Below, piece after piece: positions 50,581 to 58,632 of a stretch of DNA of 64,000 nt; position 1 is the stretch's first letter, and the number at the start of each line of letters is the position of its first letter. Source of the stretch: Streptomyces sp. Je 1-79. Its GTDB lineage: Bacteria > Actinomycetota > Actinomycetes > Streptomycetales > Streptomycetaceae. The notes under the pieces are model-generated. The model ran no database searches. It was given only the letters and a program-made list of their open reading frames with translations, and was not told the origin of the DNA. The stretch lies in assembly GCF_025195125.1 (NCBI RefSeq), contig NZ_JAMGSL010000003.1, positions 504,362-568,361 on the forward strand. The letters are read 5' to 3'. A program made the translations under genes and the position numbers.

Positions 50581-51228
50581 TCAGCTTCCGGGCGTCAACG
50601 GCCCCATTCCACCCATCAGTTCACGCAGGCAGCGCACCGCGAGCTCGGCCGGCGCGCCCTTTCCGCGGACCGGCGCGTCCGTCTCGGCCCAGGCCTCCAG
50701 GGCGACCCGGATCGCGTCCGTGGCCGCCGCGGCCGCGAGCCGTACCTCCAGCGGGTCGGCGCCGGGCCCCGCCAGCTGCGCCACGACGGCCAGCAGCTTC
50801 TCCTCGGATTCCTGGTTGACCCGGTACCAGACCGCCCGCAGCGCCGGGTCCTCGGCCGCCGCCCGCAGCAGCCCGCGCGTCCAGCGCAGCCCCTCGGCGG
50901 CCTCCTCGTCCGCGGCCGCGAGCGCCTCGGCGATCGACCGCTCCAGGGCGGCCGGCACCGTCGAGCCCGGCTCGGCCGCCGCGAGCGACTCCCGCCAGCG
51001 GTCCGCGCCGCCCGCCAGGAGCGGGGCGACGGCGTCCTGCTTGGAGCGGAAGTAGCGGTAGAAGGTGCGCAGCGCGACCCCGGCGCGCAGGGCGATGTCC
51101 TCGGCCGTGGTGCCGTCCGGGCCCCGCTCGGTGAAGAGCTCGGCCGCGGCGCGCGCGATGTCGAGCTGGGTGGCCGCCTTGCGGCGCTCCGTCAGGGAGG
51201 CGGGCTTGGAGGAGGGCTTGGTGCTCAC
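50581..51228 (-). CDS. TetR family transcriptional regulator
   Basis: A 215-residue regulator from GTG 51228, though an upstream ATG cannot be excluded. The helix-turn-helix (about 18-64) contains TTAEDIALRAGVALRTFYRYFRSKQDAV, the standard TetR form. The C-terminal domain is all-alpha. It is divergent from an SDR gene with an operator-like palindrome GTGGCA-N5-TGCCAC between them, so the SDR gene is its likely target. The ligand is unknown. Confidence 0.88.
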   Translation of the reverse strand: MSTKPSSKPASLTERRKAATQLDIARAAAELFTERGPDGTTAEDIALRAGVALRTFYRYFRSKQDAVAPLLAGGADRWRESLAAAEPGSTVPAALERSIAEALAAADEEAAEGLRWTRGLLRAAAEDPALRAVWYRVNQESEEKLLAVVAQLAGPGADPLEVRLAAAAATDAIRVALEAWAETDAPVRGKGAPAELAVRCLRELMGGMGPLTPGS

Positions 51229-51276
51229 CGTACGAAGGGTACGCCCGCCCCTGCCGACCATGCATTTCATGCAACC

Positions 51277-51306
51277 GTGGCAAAGTGTGCCACCAAGGCG
51301 TACGGT
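51277..51306 (+). promoter_or_regulatory. SDR promoter with overlapping TetR operator
   Basis: GTGGCA-N5-TGCCAC (51277-51293). TGGCAA (51278-51283), 17 bp, TACGGT (51301-51306) form the promoter of the SDR gene, so the palindrome covers its -35 box. Confidence 0.6.
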
Positions 51307-51349
51307 GTGCCGTGCATCGAGAGACTCGCCGTCGAGAGGTCGGACAGAC

Positions 51350-52135
51350 ATGAACCGCTACGAAGGACGCCGCGTACTGGTCACCGGTGGCGGCTCCGGC
51401 ATCGGCCAGGCCACCGTGCTGCGCATGCTCGCCGAGGGCGGCTCCGTCGTCGCCGCCGACATCAGCGAGGACGGCCTCAAGGACACCGTCGTCAAGGCCG
51501 GTGCCCACGCGGAGCGGCTGACGACGCTCGTCGTGAACATCGCCGACGAGACCTCGGTACGCGCCGGCGTCACCGCCGCCGTCGAGGCCCTGGGCGGCCT
51601 GGACGTACTGGTCAACGCCGCCGGCATCCTGCGCTCCTCGCACACCCACGAGACGACCCTCGACGCCTTCGAGCAGGTCGTCCGGATCAACCTGACCGGC
51701 ACCTTCCTCGGGATCCGTGAGGCGATACCCGCCCTCCTGGAGGGCAACGGCTCCGCCGTCGTGAACTTCTCCTCCACCTCGGCGGTGTTCGCCCACCCGT
51801 ACATGGCGGCCTACGCGGCCAGCAAGGGCGGCATCCAGTCCATGACCCACGCGCTCGCCGCCGAGTACGCCAAGCAGGGCATCCGCTTCACCGCCGTCCA
51901 GCCCGGCTCCATCTCCTCAGGCATGACCGACGGCTCCGGTGCCAGCCGCCAGTCCACCGGCCCCGGCCTGCCCGAGGACACCGACTGGTCGCTCTTCGCC
52001 AAGCTCGCCCCGGCCATCGGCGAGGGCTTCGCGGGCCCCGAGACGGTGGCCGGCGTCGTCGCGATGCTCGCCTCCGAGGACGGCAGGTTCATCACCGGCA
52101 CCGAGGTCCGTGTCGACGGCGGCACCCACTTCTGA
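51350..52135 (+). CDS. Short-chain dehydrogenase/reductase (SDR)
   Basis: A 261-residue classical SDR. Motifs: TGGGSGIG for NAD(P) binding, NAAG, the catalytic Ser in NFSSTS, and the YAASK pair. The C-terminal GTEVRVDGGTHF is also conserved. It reduces or oxidises an alcohol/ketone; substrate unknown. It is divergent from a TetR gene that probably represses it. A strong hairpin lies downstream between it and the DUF4240 gene. Confidence 0.9.
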   Translation: MNRYEGRRVLVTGGGSGIGQATVLRMLAEGGSVVAADISEDGLKDTVVKAGAHAERLTTLVVNIADETSVRAGVTAAVEALGGLDVLVNAAGILRSSHTHETTLDAFEQVVRINLTGTFLGIREAIPALLEGNGSAVVNFSSTSAVFAHPYMAAYAASKGGIQSMTHALAAEYAKQGIRFTAVQPGSISSGMTDGSGASRQSTGPGLPEDTDWSLFAKLAPAIGEGFAGPETVAGVVAMLASEDGRFITGTEVRVDGGTHF

Positions 52136-52175
52136 CGACCGGCCGGCACGGACACGATCCACGGTCGGACAGACC

Positions 52176-52214
52176 GGTACGGACCCGGGGTGGGACGGCC
52201 CCCGGGTCCGTACC
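52176..52214. terminator. Bidirectional terminator between SDR and DUF4240 genes
   Basis: GGTACGGACCCGGGG (52176-52190) and its complement (52200-52214), a perfect 15-bp stem, 9-nt loop, between two convergent genes. Confidence 0.85.
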
Positions 52215-52260
52215 TCTTCCTCCGTACGGGCCGGCCGAGGAGCGCGGCTGACGACAGGGC

Positions 52261-52779
52261 CTAGGAGCCGAAGCGCTCCCACAGCCGCGGGTAGCGCTCC
52301 GCGAGCCCCGCTTCGTCCTCCAGGTCGAAGGCGACGCCCTCCGGCTCCGCGGGCTGCGGCGGAATGCCCAGGTCCGGTGCCTCCGCACCGGTGAGCTGCT
52401 CGTACGCCTCGTCGGCGGCGAACCCCAGCTCCTCGCCGTCCCCGTCGATCTCCTCGTCGAACTCCTCCAGCAGCTCGGCCAGCGCGTCCGGGTCGTGCAC
52501 CGCGCCCTCGAAGACCTCACGGCCCTGCCCGATGAGCCAGCAGCGGAAGTAGTCGAACGCGCCGTCACCCGCCCCGTCGAGCAGCACCGCCGCCGCGCCC
52601 CACAGGTCCCAGCGGTACGCGCGGTTGTAGCGGGCCTCGAAGTGGCGGGCGAAGTCGAGCACGGAGTCGGGGTCGAGCGTCAGCAGCCGCTCGACCAGCA
52701 GGTCGGCGTGTTCCTCGGGGTCGCCCTCGGCGGCCTCGCGGGTGGAGTCGATGATCTCCCAGAACTCCGTCTCGTCCAT
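52261..52779 (-). CDS. DUF4240 domain protein
   Basis: A 172-residue acidic protein. The start MDETEFWEIIDSTREAAEGDPEEH and the block DFARHFEARYNRAYRWDLWGAA are the DUF4240 signature. No signal peptide or catalytic motif. Members are common in Streptomyces; function unknown. Start at ATG 52779; a GTG codon directly upstream (52782) may also serve. Divergent from the second SDR gene, convergent with the first. Confidence 0.85.
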   Translation of the reverse strand: MDETEFWEIIDSTREAAEGDPEEHADLLVERLLTLDPDSVLDFARHFEARYNRAYRWDLWGAAAVLLDGAGDGAFDYFRCWLIGQGREVFEGAVHDPDALAELLEEFDEEIDGDGEELGFAADEAYEQLTGAEAPDLGIPPQPAEPEGVAFDLEDEAGLAERYPRLWERFGS

Positions 52780-52841
52780 CACGGACCAAGCATCGACCTT
52801 GGGGAAGGGCGACGCACCCGGAAACAGCCAAAATCAAACCG

Positions 52842-52867
52842 GACAGGAGATGTCGTACTTTCCTGTC
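52842..52867 (+). promoter_or_regulatory. Inverted repeat upstream of second SDR gene
   Basis: GACAGGA (52842-52848), 12 bp, TCCTGTC (52861-52867), covering a TACTTT -10-like element (52856-52861), just before the ATG at 52879. The regulator might be the WYL protein encoded at 53790-54752; this is inference. Confidence 0.45.
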
Positions 52868-52878
52868 ACGCTCGTTCC

Positions 52879-53799
52879 ATGACGACGCACACGAAGCCGC
52901 TCAGCGGCAGGATCGCACTGGTCGCGGGCGCCACACGCGGCGCGGGACGGGGTATCGCCGTGGAGCTGGGCGCGGCGGGCGCCACGGTGTACGTGACCGG
53001 ACGCACCACGCGCGAGAAGGTCAGCGAGGTCGGCCGGACGACGGAGACCATCGAGGAGACGGCCGAGCTGGTGACGGCGGCCGGCGGCGAGGGCATCGCC
53101 GTGCCCACCGACCATCTGGAGATCGACCAGGTCGAGGCGCTCGTCGCGCGCATCGACCGGGAGCGAGGCCGGCTCGACATCCTGGTCAACGACGTCTGGG
53201 GCGGCGAGCACCTGCTCAAGTTCGGCCAGAAGATCTGGGAGACCGACCTGACGGACGGTCTGCGGATGATGGAGCTCGGGGTGCGGACCCACGCCATCAC
53301 CTCGCGCCTGGCGCTTCCGCTGCTGATCCGCAATCCGGGAGGACTCGTCGTCGAGGTCACCGACGGCACCAGCGAGTACAACACCCGGTTCCGGGAGAAC
53401 TTCTTCTACGACCTCACCAAGAACGCCCCGATCCGGATGGCCTTCGCGCTCGCCCACGACCTGAAGGACGTCGGCGGCACCGCCGTCTGCCTCACCCCGG
53501 GCTGGCTGCGCTCCGAGCAGATGCTGGCCGCCTTCGGCGTGACCGAGGAGAACTGGCGGGACGCGATCGAGAAGGTCCCGGGCTTCGAGGTCGCCGAGTC
53601 CCCGTTCTACGTCGGCCGCGCCGTCGCCGCCCTCGCCGCCGACCCCGACCGGGCCCGCTGGAACGGCCGGTCGCTGGACAGCGGGCGGCTCGCCAAGGAG
53701 TACGGCTTCACGGACGCCGACGGCTCGCAGCCGGACGCCTGGGGCTTCATGCTCGCCAAGGAGAAGGACGAGAACCTGTCCGTGGAGGGCTACCGGTAG
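52879..53799 (+). CDS. SDR family oxidoreductase, long form
   Basis: A 306-residue SDR. GATRGAGRGIAVELG is the NAD(P) motif, NDVWGG replaces the usual NNAG, and the catalytic Tyr/Lys region reads FFYDLTKNAPIR. The C-terminal extension (WGFMLAKEKDENLSVEGYR) is longer than in classical members. Function unknown. It is convergent with the WYL regulator and overlaps it by 10 bp; an inverted repeat lies in its promoter. No strong ribosome-binding site is seen before ATG 52879. Confidence 0.85.
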   Translation: MTTHTKPLSGRIALVAGATRGAGRGIAVELGAAGATVYVTGRTTREKVSEVGRTTETIEETAELVTAAGGEGIAVPTDHLEIDQVEALVARIDRERGRLDILVNDVWGGEHLLKFGQKIWETDLTDGLRMMELGVRTHAITSRLALPLLIRNPGGLVVEVTDGTSEYNTRFRENFFYDLTKNAPIRMAFALAHDLKDVGGTAVCLTPGWLRSEQMLAAFGVTEENWRDAIEKVPGFEVAESPFYVGRAVAALAADPDRARWNGRSLDSGRLAKEYGFTDADGSQPDAWGFMLAKEKDENLSVEGYR

Positions 53800-54752
53800 A
53801 GCTCCGCGAGCGCCCGCGACGCCTCGGCGAAGCGGCCCCGCAGGGACTCCGGGCCGAGGACCTCCGCCTCCGGGCCGAGGGAGAGCAGCTGAGCGAAGGC
53901 GACCTCCTCGTTCTCCACGGGGAGCGTCGCCGTCACACGGCCCTCGGCGTCCGTCGAGCCGGCCGCCAGCGCCTCCTCGGCCGCCGCGCGGTCCGTCACG
54001 TACGGCAGCCGGCGCGCGCCCGCCGGCGAGAGGCGCAGCACGACCTCGGCGCGCAGGATCGACCGGGCGAACTCCGCCGCGCGCTCGGCCCAGAACGCCG
54101 GCAGATCGAACCCCTCGTCCCGTACGAAGCGCTCCTCGGTGAGGGCGACGGCCGTGAAGCGGTCCACCCGGTACGTACGGAACGCCGTACCGGAACGCGC
54201 GCACAGGTACCAGACACCCGCCTTCAGGACGAGTCCGTACGGGGCGAGGTCGCGCTCCACCTCGCGATCGCCGCGCCGGTAGCGGGCCGAGAGGGTCCGG
54301 TCGTCCCAGACCGCCTCCGCGACCGGCGCCAGCAACTCCGGTGTCTCCGGCTCCTGGTACCAGCCCGGAGCGTCGAGCAGGAAGCGCTGTGCCGCCGAGT
54401 CCGGGGCGTCGCGCAACGAGGGCAGCAGCGCCGCGGAGACCTTCAGCCGGGCCGCCGAGGCCGCGTCCTCCAGGCCCATGTCCCGCAGAGCGCCCGGCAG
54501 GCCGGACAGGAACAGCGCCTCGGCCTCGCCGCGCGCCAGGCCCGTGAGCCGGGTGCGGTACCCGCCGATCAGCCGGTAGCCGCCTGCCCTGCCCCGGTCC
54601 GCATACACCGGAACCCCCGCCTCCGAGAGGGCGAGGGCATCGCGGGTGATGGTCCGTTCGGACACCTCCAGCTCCTCGGCCAGTTCGGCCGCCGTCATCG
54701 AAGGACGGGACTGGAGCAGCAGGACCATCTTGATCAGCCGGGCGGCACGCAT
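53790..54752 (-). CDS. WYL-domain transcriptional regulator (YafY/DeoR type)
   Basis: A 320-residue regulator. The N-terminal winged helix (1-60) begins RAARLIKMVLLLQSRPSMTAAELAEELEVSERTITRD, as usual. The WYL domain (about 140-215) contains YRRGDREVERDLAPYGLVLKAGVWYLCAR, followed by the WCX C-terminal region. WYL proteins often respond to nucleic acid fragments or nucleotides. The ATG at 54752 and first codons lie in a 31-bp near-perfect hairpin. It converges on the second SDR gene (10-bp overlap). Confidence 0.88.
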   Translation of the reverse strand: MRAARLIKMVLLLQSRPSMTAAELAEELEVSERTITRDALALSEAGVPVYADRGRAGGYRLIGGYRTRLTGLARGEAEALFLSGLPGALRDMGLEDAASAARLKVSAALLPSLRDAPDSAAQRFLLDAPGWYQEPETPELLAPVAEAVWDDRTLSARYRRGDREVERDLAPYGLVLKAGVWYLCARSGTAFRTYRVDRFTAVALTEERFVRDEGFDLPAFWAERAAEFARSILRAEVVLRLSPAGARRLPYVTDRAAAEEALAAGSTDAEGRVTATLPVENEEVAFAQLLSLGPEAEVLGPESLRGRFAEASRALAELYR

Positions 54753-54772
54753 GACTCCATCATGCGTGCCGC
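54742..54772 (-). promoter_or_regulatory. Hairpin around the WYL start codon
   Basis: GCGGCACGCATGA (54742-54754) and its exact complement (54760-54772) enclose a 5-nt loop. Read on the minus strand the right-hand arm of the RNA hairpin contains the WYL start codon. It is 28-58 nt after the aceE stop, so it could be the aceE terminator, an operator for the WYL protein, or both. Confidence 0.6.
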
Positions 54773-54799
54773 GGCGGTCTTCTCAGGCTCGGTTCGCGG

Positions 54800-57505
54800 T
54801 CACAGGCCGTAGCGCTCGCGCGCCTCCTTCACGGCCGAGGCCGGGACCTCGCCGCGGCGGGCCAGCTGGGCGAGGGCCGCGACGACGATCGACTGCGCGT
54901 CGACACCGAAGTGGCGGCGGGCCGCGTCACGCGTGTCCGACAGACCGAAGCCGTCCGCACCGAGCGAGGACCAGTCCTGCTCGACCCACTGCGCGATCTG
55001 GTCCGGGACCTGGCGCATGTAGTCCGAGACCGCGAGGACCGGGGACTCCACACCCTCCAGCGCCTTGCGGATGTACGGGGTCCGCTCCTCGCCGCGCAGC
55101 AGCGCCGCGTCGGCCTCCAGCGCGTCGCGCCGCAGCTCCGTCCAGGAGGTCGCGGACCACACGTCGGCGCCCACGCCCCACTCGGCGGCGAGCAGCTTCT
55201 GCGCCTCCAGGGCCCAGTGGATGGCCGTACCGGAGGAGAGCAGCTGGAGCCGCGAGGCGTTCGCCGGGAGGTCCAGGCCGGCCGACTCCGCCGTGTTGAA
55301 GCGGTACAGGCCCTTGATGATGCCCTCGTCGACCCCGGCCGGCTTGGCGGGCTGCGGCATGGGCTCGTTGTAGACCGTGAGGTAGTAGAAGACGTTCTGG
55401 TCCTCGCCCTCGGCGGCCTCGCCGTACATCCGGCGCAGACCCTCCTTGACGATCGCCGCGACCTCGTAGGCGAACGCCGGGTCGTACGTCAGGGCGGCCG
55501 GGTTGGTCGCCGCGATCACCGGGGAGTGGCCGTCGGCGTGCTGGAGGCCCTCACCGGTCAGCGTCGTACGGCCGGCGGTCGCGCCGACGAGGAAGCCGCG
55601 GCCGAGCTGGTCGCCGAGCTGCCACATCTGGTCGGCGGTGCGCTGCCAGCCGAACATCGAGTAGAAGATGTAGAACGGGATCATCGCCTCGCCGTGCGTC
55701 GCGTACGACGAGGAAGCGGCGATGAAGTCGGCCATGGAACCGGCCTCGGTGATCCCCTCGTTGAGGATCTGGCCGTTGACGGCCTCCTTGTAGTACATCA
55801 GCTGGTCGCGGTCGACCGGCTCGTACGTCTGGCCCTTCGGCGAGTAGATGCCGAGCGACGGGAAGAGCGACTCCATACCGAAGGTACGGGCCTCGTCCGG
55901 GACGATCGGGACCCAGCGCTTGCCGGTCTCCTTGTCGCGGACCAGGTCCTTGACCAGACGGACGAACGCCATCGTGGTCGCGATCGACTGCGAGCCGGAG
56001 CCCTTGTCGAAGGCGGCGAAGGCCTTCTCGGCCGGGGCCGGGAGCGGGGCGAGCGGCTGGACACGGCGGGCCGGGGCCGGGCCGCCGAGGGCCGCGCGGC
56101 GCTCCTGGAGGTAGCGGACCTCGGGGGAGTCGGCGCCGGGGTGGCCGTAGGGCACCACGCCGTCGACGAACTGCGCGTCCGAGATCGGCAGGTCGAGCAG
56201 GTCACGCATGGCCTTGAACTCGTCCGTGCTGAGCTTCTTCATCTGGTGGTTCGCGTTCTTCGACGCGAAGCCCTCGCCCAGGGTGAAGCCCTTCACGGTC
56301 TGCGCGAGGATCACCGTCGGCGCGCCCTTGAACTCCACGGCGGCCTTGTACGCGGCGTAGACCTTGCGCGGCTCGTGGCCACCGCGGGAGAGGTGGAAGC
56401 ACTCCAGGATCTTGTCGTCGCTCAGCAGCTGCCCCATCGCGACGAGCGCGGGGTCGGAGCCGAAGAAGTCCTGGCGGATGTAGGCGGCGTCGCGGGTCTG
56501 GTACGTCTGGACCTGCGCGTCCGGGACCTCGCGGAGGCGGCGGACGAGGGCGCCGTTGGTGTCGAGCGCGAAGAGCTCGTCCCAGGCGTTGCCCCACAGC
56601 GACTTCACGACGTTCCAGCCGGCGCCGCGGAACTGGGCCTCCAGCTCCTGCACGATCTTGAAGTTGGCGCGGACCGGGCCGTCGAGGCGCTGCAGGTTGC
56701 AGTTGATGACGAAGGTCAGGTTGTCCAGACCCTCGCGGGCGGCGAGTGCGAGAGCCGCCGTCGACTCGGGCTCGTCCATCTCGCCGTCGCCGAGGAACGC
56801 CCACACGTGCGAGGACGAGACGTCCTTGATGCCGCGGTTGGTGAGGTACCGGTTGAAGCGCGCCTGGTAGATGGCGGAGAGCGGGCCCAGACCCATCGAG
56901 ACGGTCGGGAACTCCCACAGCCAGGGGAGGCGGCGCGGGTGCGGGTAGGAGGGCAGACCGTTGCCGCCCGACTCCTGCCGGAAGTTGTCGAGGTGGGCCT
57001 CGGTGAGGCGCCCGTCGAGGAAGGCGCGGGCGTAGATGCCGGGGGAGGCGTGGCCCTGGATGTAGAGCTGGTCGCCGGAGCCGGCGGCGTCCCCGGACTC
57101 CTTGCCCTTGAAGAAGTGGTTGAAGCCGGTCTCGTAGAGCCAGGCGGCCGAGGCGAAGGTGGCGATGTGGCCGCCCACGCCGTGCTTGGCGCCGCGGGTC
57201 ACCATGGCGGCGGCGTTCCAGCGGTTCCAGGCCGTGATCCGGCGCTCCATCTCCTCGTCGCCGTCGATCGCCGGCTCTGCGGAGGTGGGGATGGTGTTGA
57301 CGTAGTCCGTCTCCAGCAGCTTGGGCAGGGCCAGGCCCGCGCCCTCGGCGTGCTGGAGCGTGCGGCGCATCAGGTAGGCGGCCCGGTGCGGGCCGGCGGC
57401 CTTGGTGACGGCGTCCAGGGAGGCCGCCCACTCGGCGGTCTCCTCGGTGTCACGGTCCGGGAGCTGGTCGAGCTCACTCGGAATCTTGCCTACGGGATCG
57501 GTCAT
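54800..57505 (-). CDS. aceE: Pyruvate dehydrogenase E1 component, homodimeric type
   Basis: A 901-residue enzyme of the homodimeric E1 type. The thiamin diphosphate motif appears in FLGDGEMDEPESTAAL with the GDG signature near residue 230, and a central transketolase-like pyrimidine-binding domain follows (near residues 500-700). It decarboxylates pyruvate and acetylates the lipoyl groups of the E2 protein encoded nearby (sucB), with E3 (lpd) next to it. The ATG at 57505 has a purine-rich upstream region. A GntR-family gene is upstream on the same strand, and a palindromic operator overlaps the aceE promoter. Confidence 0.95.
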   Translation of the reverse strand: MTDPVGKIPSELDQLPDRDTEETAEWAASLDAVTKAAGPHRAAYLMRRTLQHAEGAGLALPKLLETDYVNTIPTSAEPAIDGDEEMERRITAWNRWNAAAMVTRGAKHGVGGHIATFASAAWLYETGFNHFFKGKESGDAAGSGDQLYIQGHASPGIYARAFLDGRLTEAHLDNFRQESGGNGLPSYPHPRRLPWLWEFPTVSMGLGPLSAIYQARFNRYLTNRGIKDVSSSHVWAFLGDGEMDEPESTAALALAAREGLDNLTFVINCNLQRLDGPVRANFKIVQELEAQFRGAGWNVVKSLWGNAWDELFALDTNGALVRRLREVPDAQVQTYQTRDAAYIRQDFFGSDPALVAMGQLLSDDKILECFHLSRGGHEPRKVYAAYKAAVEFKGAPTVILAQTVKGFTLGEGFASKNANHQMKKLSTDEFKAMRDLLDLPISDAQFVDGVVPYGHPGADSPEVRYLQERRAALGGPAPARRVQPLAPLPAPAEKAFAAFDKGSGSQSIATTMAFVRLVKDLVRDKETGKRWVPIVPDEARTFGMESLFPSLGIYSPKGQTYEPVDRDQLMYYKEAVNGQILNEGITEAGSMADFIAASSSYATHGEAMIPFYIFYSMFGWQRTADQMWQLGDQLGRGFLVGATAGRTTLTGEGLQHADGHSPVIAATNPAALTYDPAFAYEVAAIVKEGLRRMYGEAAEGEDQNVFYYLTVYNEPMPQPAKPAGVDEGIIKGLYRFNTAESAGLDLPANASRLQLLSSGTAIHWALEAQKLLAAEWGVGADVWSATSWTELRRDALEADAALLRGEERTPYIRKALEGVESPVLAVSDYMRQVPDQIAQWVEQDWSSLGADGFGLSDTRDAARRHFGVDAQSIVVAALAQLARRGEVPASAVKEARERYGL

Positions 57506-57593
57506 GATCGCCGCCTTCCGGACAGATGGGGGTGGAGAAGGGGTGCCTTGTCTGGCAGGACAGGGCGAAGGGCCGGGTAGCGGCCCGCCGAAG

Positions 57594-57623
57594 ACTGTAA
57601 GCCGACGATCGATGATCGATCAA
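57594..57623 (-). promoter_or_regulatory. aceE promoter with GntR-type operator
   Basis: On the minus strand TTGATC (57618-57623), 18-bp spacer, TACAGT (57594-57599). TGATCGATCA (57613-57622), a perfect 10-bp palindrome, overlaps the -35 box and is part of a longer 15-bp palindrome (57607-57621). GntR/FadR-group regulators often bind TGATnnATCA-like sites; the adjacent GntR protein is the candidate. Confidence 0.6.
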
Positions 57624-57740
57624 AGGTTCCAGGGAGAAAACCTCTCCAGATCGAGAAAGTCGGCACAGGGTGCCGCGAAATCGGGCACCGGGTGCCTCGT
57701 TTTCGCAGGTGGGGAGCCGAATGAGAGCCCTCTCGCACGA

Positions 57741-57772
57741 ATGAGCGGACCCCCTCGGTGGGGCCCGCTCAT
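57741..57772 (-). terminator. Terminator of the GntR gene
   Basis: ATGAGCGG (57741-57748), A, CCCC, 6-nt loop, GGGG, C, CCGCTCAT (57765-57772): a stem of 8+4 pairs with one A/C mismatch. Confidence 0.7.
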
Positions 57773-57863
57773 CGGGTACGGGGGTGCTGCCGGCGTCGGA
57801 CGGGCCGTGCTCCGGGCTCCGCGCTCAGGGGCCGAGGCCGGCAGGCCTCTGGCTCAGGTCGCC

Positions 57864-57914
57864 AGGCCCTCGGGGCGCAGCCGAGGACTAGGCCCTCGGG
57901 GCGCAGCCGAGGAC
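57864..57914. repeat. 26-bp tandem duplication at the GntR stop codon
   Basis: Two exact 25-bp copies (57864-57888 and 57890-57914), one base apart, period 26. The stop codon of the GntR gene (57888-57890) is formed at the junction. As 26 is not a multiple of three, the second copy shifts the frame. Confidence 0.9.
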
Positions 57915-58511
57915 GTGGGCCTTGACGAGGGCGCCGATCTGCGGGTCGCCGCGGCGGAAGGCCTCCACGAGCTCCTGGTGCTCCTCCGCGTACGACTTCT
58001 GGACCGTGCCGAGCCAGCGGATGGACAGCGCCGTGAAGACCTCGATGCCCAGCCCCTCCCAGGTGTGCAGCAGAACGCTGTTCCCGGCGGCCTTCACCAA
58101 CTCGCGGTGGAAGCCCACGGTGTGCCGCACCTGCGCCGTCCCGTCGGCCGCCCGGTCCGCCTCGTAGAGGGCCGCCACGTGCGGTTCCAGGGTCGAGCAG
58201 TCGGCCGCGAGCCGGTTCGCCGCCAGCTCCGCCGCGATCTGCTCCAGACCGGCCCGGACCGGGTAGCTCTCCTCCAGGTCCGCCGCCGTCAGATTCCGTA
58301 CGCGCACGCCCTTGTTGGGGGACGACTCGATCAGCCGCAGCGACTCCAGCTCCCGCAGCGCCTCGCGCACCGGCGTCTGGCTGACCTCCAGCTCCGTGGC
58401 GATCCGGCGCTCCACGATCCGCTCGCCCGGCTTCCAGCGGCCGCTGACGATGCCCTCCACGATGTGCTCGCGGATCTGTTCGCGCAGCGAGTGGACGACG
58501 GGCACGCTCAT
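57888..58511 (-). CDS. GntR family regulator (FadR/FCD subgroup)
   Basis: A 207-residue regulator from ATG 58511 with an AAGGAG site. The winged helix (about 1-65) contains REQIREHIVEGIVSGRWKPGERIVERRIATELEVSQTPVREALRELESLRLIE. The remaining residues form the helical FCD ligand-binding domain (LEESYPVRAGLEQIAAELAA and later FHRELVKAAGNSVL). The stop is created by a 26-bp duplication; without it the frame would run 32 residues further. It lies between aceE and sucB on the same strand and is the likely regulator of pyruvate dehydrogenase genes, sensing a short organic acid such as pyruvate (inferred). Confidence 0.88.
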   Translation of the reverse strand: MSVPVVHSLREQIREHIVEGIVSGRWKPGERIVERRIATELEVSQTPVREALRELESLRLIESSPNKGVRVRNLTAADLEESYPVRAGLEQIAAELAANRLAADCSTLEPHVAALYEADRAADGTAQVRHTVGFHRELVKAAGNSVLLHTWEGLGIEVFTALSIRWLGTVQKSYAEEHQELVEAFRRGDPQIGALVKAHVLGCAPRA

Positions 58512-58554
58512 GAAGCCGCTCCTTAAGGGACGCGTTGACACTCAAGACAATACG

Positions 58555-58596
58555 GCGGCGCCCCCACCCGGAAACACTTCCGGGCGGGGGCGCCGC
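58555..58596 (-). terminator. sucB terminator
   Basis: Outer stem GCGGCGCCCCC (58555-58565) with GGGGGCGCCGC (58586-58596); inner CCCGGAA-ACAC-TTCCGGG (58567-58584); one mismatch between. Located 37 bp after the sucB stop. Confidence 0.85.
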
Positions 58597-58632
58597 AGGT
58601 GAGGCTTGTTACGTTGCCAACCCGACCTCGAC

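Larger units (their letters stand above)
57506..57887. other. 382-bp gap between aceE and the GntR gene
   Basis: Holds the aceE promoter/operator (57594-57623), the terminator at 57741-57772 and the tandem duplication at the GntR stop. An open frame on the minus strand continues from the GntR gene to 57769, but only in the alternative frame produced by the duplication. No independent gene is seen. Confidence 0.7.
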
